From Treponema vincentii (lineage in GTDB: Bacteria; Spirochaetota; Spirochaetia; Treponematales; Treponemataceae), in assembly GCF_010365865.1 (NCBI RefSeq), contig NZ_CP048020.1, forward strand, positions 1,426,001-1,490,000: a stretch of DNA of 64,000 nt. The letters are read 5' to 3'. Every line of letters begins with the position of its first letter. Position 1 is the stretch's first letter. Below, piece by piece: positions 1 through 9,388 of the stretch. A program made the position numbers and the translations under genes. The notes beneath the pieces are model-generated. The model ran no database searches. It was not told where the DNA came from and saw only the letters and a program-made list of their open reading frames with translations.

Positions 1-1089
1 ATTACCATTCCAATGGGACTCATTGATATATTCATGGAAATCGGCGTAGTTATTGTTATGATTTTGGGAAGTATATTTCTTTATCATGGAAACATTACAG
101 CACCTCATTTTATTCTTGCTATTATTTTGTCCTCTGCATTTACAGCCTCTATAAGTAAGACTGCTACTTTGCAACATTTTTCTATTGTGTTTAAGGAGGC
201 CTTAAAAGAAATAGGAAAGATTTTAACCGTTCCGATTCCGAATAAAAAAATGGCACAAGGTTTGGAATGCGGCGATATAGAATTTTCAAATGTGAATTTT
301 GCTTATGGTAAAGGCAGTTTTGAGCTTAAAAATATCAATTTAACTTTTAAGAAAAACAGCTTGAATGCCTTTGTCGGAGCAAGCGGTTGCGGAAAGAGCA
401 CCGTAGCCAATTTGCTTATGGGCTTTTGGGATGCAGACAGCGGACACATAACGATAGGTGGAAAAGACATAAAACATTACAGTCAGGAGAATATTGCAGA
501 ACTTATCGGAAGTGTGCAGCAGGAGGTTATTCTTTTTGATGTAAGCATTTTTGAAAATATTGCTATCGGTAAAGTCGGAGCAACAAAAGAAGAAGTGATA
601 GAAACCGCAAAGAAAGCACGATGTCACGATTTTATTTCTGCTTTACCGAATGGCTACGATACAAAAGTCGGTGAAATGGGTGTCAAGTTATCAGGCGGAG
701 AAAAACAGAGAATTTCCATTGCGAGGATGATACTGAAAAATGCACCGATTTTGATATTGGATGAAGCAATGGCCGCAGTTGATAGTGAAAATGAAAAATT
801 AATCGGGGAAGCGATTGATGATTTACGTAAGGATAAAACGGTTATTACCATTGCTCATCATCTGAATACGATAAAAGATTCGGATCAAATTATTGTTATG
901 GATAAAGGTCGTGTGCTTGATGCAGGAAAGCACAAAGAGTTAATGCAAAGATGTGATTTCTATCAAGATATGGTTGAAGCACAGAATAAGGTCGACCGAT
1001 GGAATGTGAAAGACGAGGAACAACGTCTTTCACAGGCGACTACCGTAGCCGACTGCGAGCGTATGGAGAGTGTTGCAGAAAATGTTTAG
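1..1089 (+). CDS. ABC transporter ATP-binding/permease protein, 5' truncated by window edge
   Basis: C-terminal part of a fused membrane/ATPase half-transporter. The frame is open to the first base, so the start lies outside the window. The remaining transmembrane part (first ~60 residues) is followed by a complete nucleotide-binding domain with Walker A GASGCGKST, Q-loop in GSVQQE, signature LSGGEKQR, Walker B ILILDE and an H-loop in IAHH. The stop overlaps the start of the next transporter gene, and the two surely form a heterodimeric type IV (exporter-fold) ABC complex. Proteins of this kind export drugs, lipids or peptides or, as in YbtPQ/IrtAB, import siderophores; the substrate cannot be read from the sequence. 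The region is clearly richer in A+T than pbpC downstream, which may indicate acquisition. The organisation matches the TetR-linked ABC pair at 25318-28775. Confidence 0.9.
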   Translation: MTIPMGLIDIFMEIGVVIVMILGSIFLYHGNITAPHFILAIILSSAFTASISKTATLQHFSIVFKEALKEIGKILTVPIPNKKMAQGLECGDIEFSNVNFAYGKGSFELKNINLTFKKNSLNAFVGASGCGKSTVANLLMGFWDADSGHITIGGKDIKHYSQENIAELIGSVQQEVILFDVSIFENIAIGKVGATKEEVIETAKKARCHDFISALPNGYDTKVGEMGVKLSGGEKQRISIARMILKNAPILILDEAMAAVDSENEKLIGEAIDDLRKDKTVITIAHHLNTIKDSDQIIVMDKGRVLDAGKHKELMQRCDFYQDMVEAQNKVDRWNVKDEEQRLSQATTVADCERMESVAENV

Positions 1090-2791
1090 AGAAATGTTAA
1101 AATTACTTACCAAGATCGGCAAAAGAGATTTGATTATATCAAGTATATTCTTTGCTCTCTATGGGTTAAGCTCCATAGCGATGATTGTTATCGTCTTTTC
1201 TATCTTGTTTCAAATATTTGCCGGAACGAGTATAAAAAGTCTCTATGCCTATTTTATCGCAATTGCACTGCTTGTTGTATTTAAGGGCATCTGTAACATG
1301 ATTGCGGATATGAAAAAGCACAACGCAGGATTTGATATTGTTCAGCAGATTAGAGAGCGAATGATTATTAAACTAAAAAAATTCAGCTTAGGATTCTATA
1401 CTAATGAAAGGCTCGGTGAGATTAACACAATCCTTCATAAGGATGTCGATACTATGTCCCTTGTTGTAGGACATATGTGGTCAAGAATGTTCGGGGACTT
1501 TTTAATAGCGGCAGTTGTATGTATCGGTCTTGCAAGTATTGATATAAGGCTTGCACTGATAATGACAGTATCCGTTCCTATTACTCTTGCGTTTTTAATT
1601 ATGACAATTAAAAGATCACAGAAAATTGAAAATAAGAACAACTCCGCTCTTTTGGATATGGTGAGTTTATTTGTTGAATATGTTAGAGGGATACCGGTAT
1701 TAAAGAGTTTTTCCAACAACAAAAGTCTGGATAGTGAACTGATAGAAAGAACAAAAAAATTCGGAGAAACAAGCAAGGTTGCTTCAAGATTTAAGGCAAA
1801 ACAATTATCCGTATTCGGTTTTTTACTTGATATGGGATATTTACTGCTTCTTGTATTTGGAGTGATGTTTGTGATAAACGGCAATTTGAAAGTATTTAAT
1901 TTTATCATCTTTGCCGTTATTTCAAAGGAATTTTATAAGCCCTTTGCGTCGATGGAACAGCACTATATGTATTATGTTTCGGCAGTAGACAGTTATGAGC
2001 GGCTTTCAAGGATTTTATATGCAGAAATAATACCTGATAAAGCGGACGGTATTATTCCGGAACATAATGATATAGCTTTTGAAAATATCGAATTTGCATA
2101 TCAACAAGATAAGTTCAAAATGGAAAATATAAGTTTTGACATTGCTGAGAACACGATGACCGCGCTTGTAGGAGAATCGGGAAGCGGTAAGACGACGGTT
2201 ACGAATTTGCTTTTGCGATTTTACGATGTACAAAGCGGAAGTATTACGCTCGGCGGAATTGATATTCGGGATATTCCCTACGATGAGCTTTTGGATCGCA
2301 TCAGCATTGTTATGCAAAATGTTCAGTTATTTGATAACACCATCGAGGAAAATATCCGAGTAGGAAAAAAAGGAGCAACGAAAGAAGAAATTATCGAAGC
2401 TGCAAAAAAAGCAAGGATACATAATTTTATTATGAACTTGCCGAAAGGCTATGAAACGGATATTGGAGAAAACGGAGGTCTCTTATCCGGCGGGCAAAGA
2501 CAGCGAATTTCCATTGCACGCGCCTTTTTAAAAGACGCTCCGATTTTAATCCTCGACGAGATGACCAGTAATGTCGATCCCGTAAATGAGGCTTTAATAC
2601 AGGATGGTATTACCGAACTTGCAAAAAACAGAACGGTCATAGTGATCGCTCATCATTTAAGGACTATTCAAAAGGCAGATCAAATTCTTGTGTTTCAAAA
2701 AGGAAAATTGCTTGAAAGAGGAAAGCATAGAGAACTTTTGGAAAAAGATGGGTACTATGCTCGGCTGTGGAAAGCACAGTATGAGGTGTAG
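1082..2791 (+). CDS. ABC transporter ATP-binding/permease protein (partner of upstream half-transporter)
   Basis: About 569-residue half-transporter: six-helix transmembrane domain over roughly residues 1-310, then an ATPase domain with Walker A GESGSGKTT, Q-loop in IVMQNV, signature LSGGQRQR, Walker B ILILDE and H-loop IAHH. I chose the ATG at 1082, which overlaps the upstream gene by 8 bases and has GGAGAG at 1064-1069. A GTG at 1070 in the same frame would leave no spacing for that site. The same TGGAGAGT precedes the second gene of the other ABC pair (27057), supporting the choice. Both catalytic glutamates of the two partners are present, so both ATP sites could be active. Substrate unknown. 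Confidence 0.92.
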   Translation: MFREMLKLLTKIGKRDLIISSIFFALYGLSSIAMIVIVFSILFQIFAGTSIKSLYAYFIAIALLVVFKGICNMIADMKKHNAGFDIVQQIRERMIIKLKKFSLGFYTNERLGEINTILHKDVDTMSLVVGHMWSRMFGDFLIAAVVCIGLASIDIRLALIMTVSVPITLAFLIMTIKRSQKIENKNNSALLDMVSLFVEYVRGIPVLKSFSNNKSLDSELIERTKKFGETSKVASRFKAKQLSVFGFLLDMGYLLLLVFGVMFVINGNLKVFNFIIFAVISKEFYKPFASMEQHYMYYVSAVDSYERLSRILYAEIIPDKADGIIPEHNDIAFENIEFAYQQDKFKMENISFDIAENTMTALVGESGSGKTTVTNLLLRFYDVQSGSITLGGIDIRDIPYDELLDRISIVMQNVQLFDNTIEENIRVGKKGATKEEIIEAAKKARIHNFIMNLPKGYETDIGENGGLLSGGQRQRISIARAFLKDAPILILDEMTSNVDPVNEALIQDGITELAKNRTVIVIAHHLRTIQKADQILVFQKGKLLERGKHRELLEKDGYYARLWKAQYEV

Positions 2792-2849
2792 TTATGATAA
2801 TGCTTAAGAATATACAAGATTAAATGATTTGTTGGAATGAAACCGTATC

Positions 2850-3515
2850 TTACGTATCCATCGAAATATCGAACCAATCGGATTCTTCGGAAATAAGCCA
2901 TTCAAGTCCGCGCCGCCGTTCCATCAAAACATCGGGATTTAAGTCCTTGATTTCCGTTTCCGGGCGGAGCCGCTTTTCCTCCGTTGCCCAATGGTAACGG
3001 TAGTGAAGATCGAGCATATCCAGTATTTCTTCTATTCCGCGTAACTTACATTGTGCTTTAAACGCAGTTTTCCCATCGGTATCGCCGACCAGTTTTATCG
3101 CTCTCTCCACATCACAGATGGTGTTCGGATACGAAATATCTTCGACCAAGCCCAAAGCCCACACAAGCGACCAATAGGCTTCATAAGTCCAGCAGACATC
3201 GATGACATCCTGTTCACTGTATGCCCCGTCAAAAAGCCGTTTTTCTTTTTCCAAAAGGCAGTCCGATACTTCGTAGTTTTTAAGCAAACGTAAAAACAGT
3301 TCCTTCGATTCTTCATACCCTTGCTCATTATGAATGTCTTCGGCCAATTGAATTGACAAAAGGCATGCGATGGCTCTGTTGCAGATTTCTTCAAAGCTTT
3401 TAAGCTTTGCCTCTTTTGAGGATTCCACCAAGGGCAGTTCTTCCATACAGGCAATGCCCATTCCCTTTATTTTTGCATTCGATTTTTCACGCCGATCTTC
3501 AGGTCTTATGTACAT
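2850..3515 (-). CDS. DUF4272 domain-containing protein
   Basis: 221-residue soluble protein matching the DUF4272 pattern: an N-terminal basic stretch (RPEDRREKSN), a conserved EEICNRAIACL helix around residues 40-52 and a helical core containing a WTYEAYWSLVWALG segment near residues 110-123. There is no signal peptide or membrane segment, so it should be cytoplasmic. DUF4272 proteins are widespread, often scattered singly, and have no established function. It is convergent with the ABC pair and stands alone. GAG-type Shine-Dalgarno sequence precedes the ATG at 3515. The family assignment rests on recall of the conserved pattern and needs a profile search. Confidence 0.75.
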   Translation of the reverse strand: MYIRPEDRREKSNAKIKGMGIACMEELPLVESSKEAKLKSFEEICNRAIACLLSIQLAEDIHNEQGYEESKELFLRLLKNYEVSDCLLEKEKRLFDGAYSEQDVIDVCWTYEAYWSLVWALGLVEDISYPNTICDVERAIKLVGDTDGKTAFKAQCKLRGIEEILDMLDLHYRYHWATEEKRLRPETEIKDLNPDVLMERRRGLEWLISEESDWFDISMDT

Positions 3516-3730
3516 AATAGTTCTCCTGTTTTTTGCTTACGTTGCCATTATATCAAAAACTGAACTCATTGATAACTACTGGAAAAACACCTTCAACATG
3601 GTATAATGTTAGCTTAGCACATTTGACTTGATAAACAGACCGAAATATGATGCAGTTTTATTCAAATAAATTCTATCACTGAAAAGCGGATAATGTATAC
3701 GGAATAAAGCGTTAAAAAAAGGAATTGTAA

Positions 3731-4244
3731 ATGATGAGAAGAATAACATTTCAATGCAATAAATATTCACCCGGTGTATTGTATATTGTGGTGTTATTCG
3801 GAGTAATAGTTGGGCTTTTGACTTTTTATGCATTTCTTGCGTTCTCCGGTATTGAGAAAGGACCGACCGGAAGATGGACCGGTATATTTCAGAGAACATC
3901 CCATGCATGCTGTTTATGTGATATTCGGTTTAATTCCTATTGCTATGTCGCTGCCGGCATGGATTGCTGCAAAATGTTGGAGCAGCAAGGAGGAAGAAGC
4001 ACAGCTGGAACTATATGAAGATCATGCCGTTTTATATTGGAAAAATAAAGAATTTCTCATCAAAAAGGGAGCGGTAAATATTAAGATTCCCACACCACAA
4101 CCTTATTGGTATAAAACTTACGTATTAAAAATACCAAGACACAGAGTCGTTTTGGTTGGCTCTATAAAGGAAACAAAAGAAAAGAGAAGAAGGCGACCTT
4201 CTTTGGATGTTGCAATGGAGGAGATATCAGCTTACAAAGAGTAA
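3731..4244 (+). pseudogene. Frameshifted small membrane protein with two TM segments
   Basis: Two overlapping frames read as one interrupted protein. The first, from the ATG at 3731, gives a basic start and one hydrophobic segment (about residues 15-42, VLYIVVLFGVIVGLLTFYAF), then turns into Cys-rich nonsense. The frame one base further on (open from 3828) continues with a second hydrophobic segment (about 3909-3970) and a soluble basic C-terminus ending at 4244. Joining them near 3855-3885 requires removing one base. The DNA there contains the short direct repeat GACCGACCGG, a plausible slippage site. The result would be a roughly 170-residue protein with a TM hairpin and a cytoplasmic tail. 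No family recognised. It could be a true pseudogene, a sequencing error or programmed slippage. Confidence 0.5.
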
Positions 4245-4263
4245 AAAGCCGTATACAGCTTAA

Positions 4264-4321
4264 TTTCGATTATAGTCGAAAATTTAAATAAAATCAATAG
4301 AAATTTCGATTATACTCGAAA
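4264..4321. promoter_or_regulatory. Pair of TTTCGA-N6-TCGAAA palindromes upstream of pbpC
   Basis: Two 18-base palindromes with the same half-sites occupy 4264-4281 (spacer TTATAG) and 4304-4321 (spacer TTATAC). Their centres are 40 bases apart, close to four helical turns, so a dimeric repressor could bind both on the same face. They lie about 75-130 bases before the pbpC ATG. The sites are seen directly; the regulator is not identified. Confidence 0.5.
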
Positions 4322-4393
4322 TGGTCTTCTCAAGACATTGAAGGCATCGATAAAACCTCTTAAAAAGGATCAAGAAAAAAGATAAAATAAGGT

Positions 4394-6715
4394 ATGAACG
4401 GCAGAATATCGGCTTTATCGGATAAAACAAAAATACGATATGGTAAATTTTTGACGGCAGTCTTTTTTACGTATGCCGCACTTTTTTTATTTCCCTTGAA
4501 AATTGTGCCGAAAAATGTGCCCTATTCGTATGCGCTCTATGATAAAACGGATGTCCTGCTCGGCGCATCGGTTGCTTCGGACGGTCAGTGGCGTTTTTCG
4601 CCCGGCGAGGTTCCCGATAAATTTGCTCAAGCGGTGATCGTTTTTGAGGATAAACGTTTTTATTATCATCTCGGTGTTGATCCGATTGCCATAGTGCGTG
4701 CGGCCGTGTCCAATATACGGGCGGGACGGATTGTTTCGGGAGCCTCGACGCTTACGATGCAAACCATGCGGCTGCTTGCAGGGAATAAGCCGCGTACATT
4801 CGGACAAAAGTGTCGGGAATCTTTCCTCGCGGTTATGGCGGAAATCCGGTTGGGAAAGGCGAAAATCTTGTCGCTGTATGCCGCTCATGCGCCGTTCGGG
4901 GGAAATGTCATCGGTATTGAGGCTGCTTCTTGGCGGTATTTTAACCGTTCGCCGGCTTCGCTGACATGGGCGGAGGCGGCAACACTTGCCGTACTGCCGA
5001 ATCAACCTTCGCTGGTGCATCCGGGCGCAAACAGAGCTGTTTTGCTCAAAAAGCGTAATACATTGCTGCAAGAGCTTTATGCGAAGGGGCGTATCGATGC
5101 GCAAACCCTTGAACTCTCGCTTGCGGAACCGCTGCCTGAAAAGCCGTACCCGCTGCCTTCCGGCGCCCCCCATTATTTGGAATTGTTAAAGAAGCAATAC
5201 CCCCATACCGCACGGTTTTACACTGATCTGGATTCCGGTCTGCAAAAAAATCTGCACCGGATTCTGGAACGGCATTCGCGTGAACTTTCCCGAAAAGGGA
5301 TCGATAATGCTGCAGCGCTGATTATCGAAACCGCTACCGGAAAAGTGCTCGCATACTGCGGTAACACGGGGCTTGATGGCCGGAATGGAACTACATCGGC
5401 AGTAGATATTGTGCAGGCGCGGAGAAGTTCCGGCAGCTTGTTAAAGCCGTTCCTTTATGCGGCGATGCTGGACAGCGGCCGGTTATTACCGGATCAACTC
5501 GTCATTGACATTCCGACTCGTATCGGCAGCTATAAACCCGATAACAATGTGCCGCTCTATCGCGGGGCCGTTCCCGCTTCCGAAGCGCTTTCACGCTCGT
5601 TAAATATTCCCGCCGTTAGAATGCTGCGTGAATATGGGATCAGTCATTTTCTCGACTATCTGAAGCGGTGCGGTTTTACCACCTTTACGCGGTCTGCCGA
5701 CGAATACGGCTTGCCGCTCATCCTCGGCGGCGGTGAGATTACGCTCTACGAAGCGGTATATGCCTACGCACAGCTTATGAACGCCGCATGCAGCCGGAGC
5801 GGGTACTCCGGCGAACATGTCTTTCCCGTATCGGCCGGTGCTGCGTGGTTGACGCTCAAAGCATTGACCGAGGGGGTGCGTCCCGATGATGAAGCGCTCT
5901 GGCGTGTTTTTGCCGGTTCCAAAAGAATCGCGTGGAAAACCGGTACCAGCAACGGGAACCGCGACGGATGGGCTATCGGCACTACGGAAGCATATACGGT
6001 CGGTGTGTGGTTCGGCAATGCAGAAGGGCAGGGGAGACAAGATCTCCAAAGTATCCGCACGGCAGCGCCGGTATTGTTTGAAATTTTTGCTTCCCTTCCC
6101 GCAGCCCATTGGCCTGCTGCGCCATCCGAAAGTTTAAAGGAAGAAACTTTCTGTGCGGATTCAGGATATATTGCCGGACGGTACTGTAGCCGTACCGTAA
6201 AGGGCTTTCGTCCCGCTCAAGCACCGCAGGGTACGGTTTGTCCGTATTGCACCGCCGTATCGTTTACACCTGACGGGAGATTTCAGGCTGATATGTCGGA
6301 CATGACGGGAGTATACGAAGGCCGGTTTCCGCTCATTCAAAACCGCTTTGTGCTGCCGCCGGCAGTAGAGTATTATTATACCCGGTTTGCAGCGACGTAT
6401 AAAAAACTGCCGCCCTTCGTTGCGGGGCATCAAGGTACTCATCCTTCGCAACTGGCAATCCTTTTCCCCGAGCAAGGAGCGCGTATCGTTATTCCGGTAG
6501 AAATCGACGGCAGTGCGGGCGCCATGATTATGCAGGCGGCTGCGCGTGATATCGGTACGGTTATCTATTGGGATATCGACGGCGTATATCTCGGCGGTAC
6601 GCAGGGAACGCACACAATGACCGTTCGGCCTAAGATCGGTACCCATGTTCTTACCGTAACCGATTCGCTCGGCGCCCGCCGTGTCCGCACCTTTGAAGTC
6701 CTCGACGCAGGATAG
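4394..6715 (+). CDS. pbpC: Penicillin-binding protein 1C (bifunctional glycosyltransferase/transpeptidase)
   Basis: 773-residue class A penicillin-binding protein, anchored in the inner membrane by one N-terminal TM segment (about residues 19-36) and acting in the periplasm. The GT51 glycosyltransferase domain shows EDKRFYYHLGVD and GASTLTMQ; it polymerises lipid II. The transpeptidase domain has the SxxK motif as SLLK, SxN as SLN and the KTGT box. The C-terminal ~90 residues match the BiPBP_C domain that distinguishes PBP1C from PBP1A/1B. Length is usual for the family. The GC content is much higher than in the flanking AT-rich genes. Two palindromes lie upstream and two hairpins downstream, suggesting a single-gene transcript. 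PBP1C function in vivo is poorly understood even in E. coli. Confidence 0.95.
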   Translation: MNGRISALSDKTKIRYGKFLTAVFFTYAALFLFPLKIVPKNVPYSYALYDKTDVLLGASVASDGQWRFSPGEVPDKFAQAVIVFEDKRFYYHLGVDPIAIVRAAVSNIRAGRIVSGASTLTMQTMRLLAGNKPRTFGQKCRESFLAVMAEIRLGKAKILSLYAAHAPFGGNVIGIEAASWRYFNRSPASLTWAEAATLAVLPNQPSLVHPGANRAVLLKKRNTLLQELYAKGRIDAQTLELSLAEPLPEKPYPLPSGAPHYLELLKKQYPHTARFYTDLDSGLQKNLHRILERHSRELSRKGIDNAAALIIETATGKVLAYCGNTGLDGRNGTTSAVDIVQARRSSGSLLKPFLYAAMLDSGRLLPDQLVIDIPTRIGSYKPDNNVPLYRGAVPASEALSRSLNIPAVRMLREYGISHFLDYLKRCGFTTFTRSADEYGLPLILGGGEITLYEAVYAYAQLMNAACSRSGYSGEHVFPVSAGAAWLTLKALTEGVRPDDEALWRVFAGSKRIAWKTGTSNGNRDGWAIGTTEAYTVGVWFGNAEGQGRQDLQSIRTAAPVLFEIFASLPAAHWPAAPSESLKEETFCADSGYIAGRYCSRTVKGFRPAQAPQGTVCPYCTAVSFTPDGRFQADMSDMTGVYEGRFPLIQNRFVLPPAVEYYYTRFAATYKKLPPFVAGHQGTHPSQLAILFPEQGARIVIPVEIDGSAGAMIMQAAARDIGTVIYWDIDGVYLGGTQGTHTMTVRPKIGTHVLTVTDSLGARRVRTFEVLDAG

Positions 6716-6720
6716 GAGGG

Positions 6721-6750
6721 AACCTCTAAAAACTTGAGTTTTTAGAGGTT
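6721..6750 (+). terminator. Hairpin repeat (family A) after pbpC, probable terminator
   Basis: Perfect 13-base arms AACCTCTAAAAAC / GTTTTTAGAGGTT with a four-base loop begin six bases after the pbpC stop and are followed by TTCC. The sequence belongs to the same hairpin family as the copies at 6820, 16411, 40209, 41049 and 52980. Confidence 0.6.
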
Positions 6751-6819
6751 TTCCTTAGATTTACTTGCGATGTTTTACTTTAAGTCATTACAATATAAAG
6801 ACTTAAAGTAAAACTCGTC

Positions 6820-6860
6820 GGGCATCTCTAAAAACTATACCTGAGTTTTTAGAGATGCCC
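6820..6860. repeat. Hairpin repeat family A, copy 2
   Basis: Arms GGGCATCTCTAAAAACT (6820-6836) and AGTTTTTAGAGATGCCC (6844-6860) are perfectly complementary. The repeat sits between convergent pbpC and the ComM-like gene and could terminate transcription from either strand. Confidence 0.6.
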
Positions 6861-6895
6861 AGGAATAAGTGCAGGCGTCTCTCCTCATCACCCTT

Positions 6896-8623
6896 TCAGT
6901 GCATAAAAAACGGTAAAAATGAGCTCCATTCGCGGAGGCGGATCGCTTCTTCGATATGCGGTGCCGCAATGACTTCTTCCTGCGCGAGGTCGGCAATGGT
7001 GCGCGCAATCTTTAAAATTGCGTGGCTGCCTCTTCCCGAAAGCTCTCTTTTTTCGGCATTATGGGTAAAAATACGCTCCGCCTCGCCGGTTAGCGGGCAC
7101 ACTGCTGACAGGGCAGACGGAGTCAGGTGTACGTTTTTGTAAGACAGCTGCGCTGCCGATTGCGCAGCACCGGCGAGGCTGGAGTTTACCGCCTTGTTGT
7201 GTACAGGCGTTCCCGCTGCTCCGCCGTTTAATCCTTTATGCAGATATGCGGCGTACCGCTCTCGTTGTATTTTATCCGAAGCAGCGATTTTTTTGCGCAT
7301 ATCGGCGGTATTGTAACACGGCTTTTCCGGCAGCCCGTATGATTGAGGCGGAAACACCGGAATCCGCAAGTCGATGCGGTCAATCAACGGTGCTGTCAGT
7401 TTTTTCCAGTATTGTTCAACTACGGCAGGCATACACGTACATACTTTGCCGTCGGCTCCGAGATTTCCGCACGGACATGAGTTGAGCGCCATAAGCAACT
7501 GGAAGCGGGCAGGGAAGGTGGTCGCCCTGCCGGCACGGCTCAAAGTGACGGTTCCCGTCTCCAGCGGCGCACGGAGCGTTTGCAGCACTGTTTGTTTAAA
7601 CTGCACAGCTTCGTCCAAAAAAAGGGTTCCGCCGTGCGCAAGGGAGATTTCCCCGGGCATACATTTTCCGGCGCCGCCGATCATTCCTTCAAGGCTGGCA
7701 TTCGGATGCGGCATTCTAAACGGTGGGCGTTTAATCCGCACATCATGACCGCGCATACTCGGTAAAAGACCTGCGATGCTGTAAATATGGGTAACTTCTT
7801 CCGCCGTTTTCGGGTCTAGGTCGGGAAGGAGGCTGGCAAACCGCTGCATCGAAAGCGTTTTACCACAGCCGGGCGGCCCGTAGGCAAGCACGCTGTGTCC
7901 GCCTGCCGCTGCGATGTGCAAAGCTCGTACCAGCTCGCCTTGCCCGTATACCTCCTCGAAAAAGCCGCCCGTACCCGTATTTGCCGCGGCATCCGCTTGA
8001 CTCGGTTCCGACCATGAAGCCGCTGTGAAAATCGAGTTGCCTGTGTGGTCGATAGCCTCCTGTGCCGGTGTGCCGCCGTTTTTTTCGCCTGTGTTTGTTT
8101 CGCAGTCTTTTTCCGCACGTAGCTCCGTTTCAATCGCATAGAGACATTCCAAAGCTTCCCGTAGCGTTTCAACACCGTATATGTGCACCCCCTGCTGGAT
8201 ACGGGCTTCCGCTTCATTTTCTTTCGGTACGATAAAGTACTCAATCCCAGCGGCAGATCCTGAAATTAAAGCTCCCAATACGCCCCGCACCGGCCGTACC
8301 CTCCCCGATAGTTCCAGCTCTCCGATTACCATAACCGGCATATCGAGCGCGCAGTCTGCCTGCAATACGGCAAGGGCAATTGGCAAGTCAAACCCGCTGC
8401 CTTCTTTTTTCTGATCGGCAGGGCTTAAATTGATCAGTATCCGTTCTTGCGGGAAAGGTAAATCGGAATTACCGATGGCAGCGCGCATCCGTTCCCGCGC
8501 CTCCTTCACCGCCGAACCCGGCAGTCCGACAATATCGACAATCGGCAGCCCGCGCCGCAAATCCGCTTCAACCTTGATAATCTCTCCTTCATAGCCGAAG
8601 GAGGCAAAACTCATAATAGTCAT
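6896..8623 (-). CDS. YifB/ComM family Mg-chelatase-like AAA+ ATPase
   Basis: 575 residues, the usual family length. The N-terminal ~190 residues form the ChlI/LonC-like domain (opening with SFGYEGE, then VDIVGLPGSAVKEARER and INLSPADQKKEG). The central AAA+ domain has Walker A GPPGCGKT and Walker B GTLFLDE. A Cys-rich C-pro-C segment (SCPCG...CTC) follows, then a C-terminal helical domain containing SGRGSHAILKIARTIADL. In naturally transformable bacteria ComM acts as a hexameric helicase promoting branch migration during homologous recombination. The ATG at 8623 has GAGGAG seven bases upstream. The gene is monocistronic here, convergent with pbpC. Confidence 0.93.
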   Translation of the reverse strand: MTIMSFASFGYEGEIIKVEADLRRGLPIVDIVGLPGSAVKEARERMRAAIGNSDLPFPQERILINLSPADQKKEGSGFDLPIALAVLQADCALDMPVMVIGELELSGRVRPVRGVLGALISGSAAGIEYFIVPKENEAEARIQQGVHIYGVETLREALECLYAIETELRAEKDCETNTGEKNGGTPAQEAIDHTGNSIFTAASWSEPSQADAAANTGTGGFFEEVYGQGELVRALHIAAAGGHSVLAYGPPGCGKTLSMQRFASLLPDLDPKTAEEVTHIYSIAGLLPSMRGHDVRIKRPPFRMPHPNASLEGMIGGAGKCMPGEISLAHGGTLFLDEAVQFKQTVLQTLRAPLETGTVTLSRAGRATTFPARFQLLMALNSCPCGNLGADGKVCTCMPAVVEQYWKKLTAPLIDRIDLRIPVFPPQSYGLPEKPCYNTADMRKKIAASDKIQRERYAAYLHKGLNGGAAGTPVHNKAVNSSLAGAAQSAAQLSYKNVHLTPSALSAVCPLTGEAERIFTHNAEKRELSGRGSHAILKIARTIADLAQEEVIAAPHIEEAIRLREWSSFLPFFMH

Positions 8624-8830
8624 GTTCAGCTCCTCATCCTGTCACCGCCTCATAAAAAACACGATGGTTGCAGTTTCTTAAAGGATATATAGGGCATGAT
8701 CAGCAATTCGGCTAAAGATTTGAGGAAAAAAACTGCTGTTTTCATGAAAATGTTAAGGAAAAATGTGCCGTTTTAGCATCGGGGAGATTAAAAACGATGG
8801 AAATTAATCTTTAAGACAAGCGAATCCGTA

Positions 8831-9388
8831 TTAATCGAGCGGCTGGGCTGTCTCTTTTTCTTTGATAAGGATAGTGCCGGTGGCGCCTTCGTTAAAGGCA
8901 AATTCTTTTGCAGCGGTATTTGCTGCAAAGCTTTTACCTTCGATGGTAATTTCATCTTTTTGAGTGATTGTTACCGTTTCATCCGCAGGCGCCGATAAGA
9001 AGTTTTCTTTTTTTTTCCAAATGAGGGCGGGGCTTCGGATAGAAAAATCATCTTCAATCAACTGAAAGGATACCGTGTCGCCAAGCGAGTATTCTTCCGC
9101 TTTTTCATCGATGTATAAAATACCGGTTTGTCCCTTCATAGACTCTTTTTGTGTTTTTTTATCGTACTGTATAAAACTGATGTGCTTGCCCGCCCAAATT
9201 TTTTCTTCATCGTACATTTCGAGCTCTTGTGCATACACACTTAAATCGACGAGTGTATCCTCGTATCGCTTTAATGTGACGTTTGTAAATATCATATCAG
9301 GTTGAGGCACCGTTTGTTCCGGCAGTTCCTGATAATTAAACGAGCACGCCGTGCAGATAAAGATAATAAGGACAGGCCACAGCTTCAT
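8831..9388 (-). CDS. LptC-like lipoprotein
   Basis: 185 residues with a signal peptide ending in the lipobox-like ICTAC (Cys about residue 15), so probably a membrane-anchored periplasmic lipoprotein. The rest is beta-rich with an LptC/OstA-type pattern: an 'amphiphilic strand' series including VTLKRYEDTLVDLSVYAQ, QTGILYIDEKAEEYSLGDTV and a terminal glycine-containing strand. LptC recruits substrate from the LptFGB extractor to the LptA bridge. Treponemes lack classical LPS, so a homologue may move another glycolipid. The ATG follows the upstream gene's TAG directly with no gap, implying translational coupling. The assignment rests on pattern, not on a search. Confidence 0.5.
   Translation of the reverse strand: MKLWPVLIIFICTACSFNYQELPEQTVPQPDMIFTNVTLKRYEDTLVDLSVYAQELEMYDEEKIWAGKHISFIQYDKKTQKESMKGQTGILYIDEKAEEYSLGDTVSFQLIEDDFSIRSPALIWKKKENFLSAPADETVTITQKDEITIEGKSFAANTAAKEFAFNEGATGTILIKEKETAQPLD

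Noticed and set aside
5600-6109. 169-codon minus-strand frame inside pbpC
   Set aside because: Antisense shadow of high-GC coding sequence.
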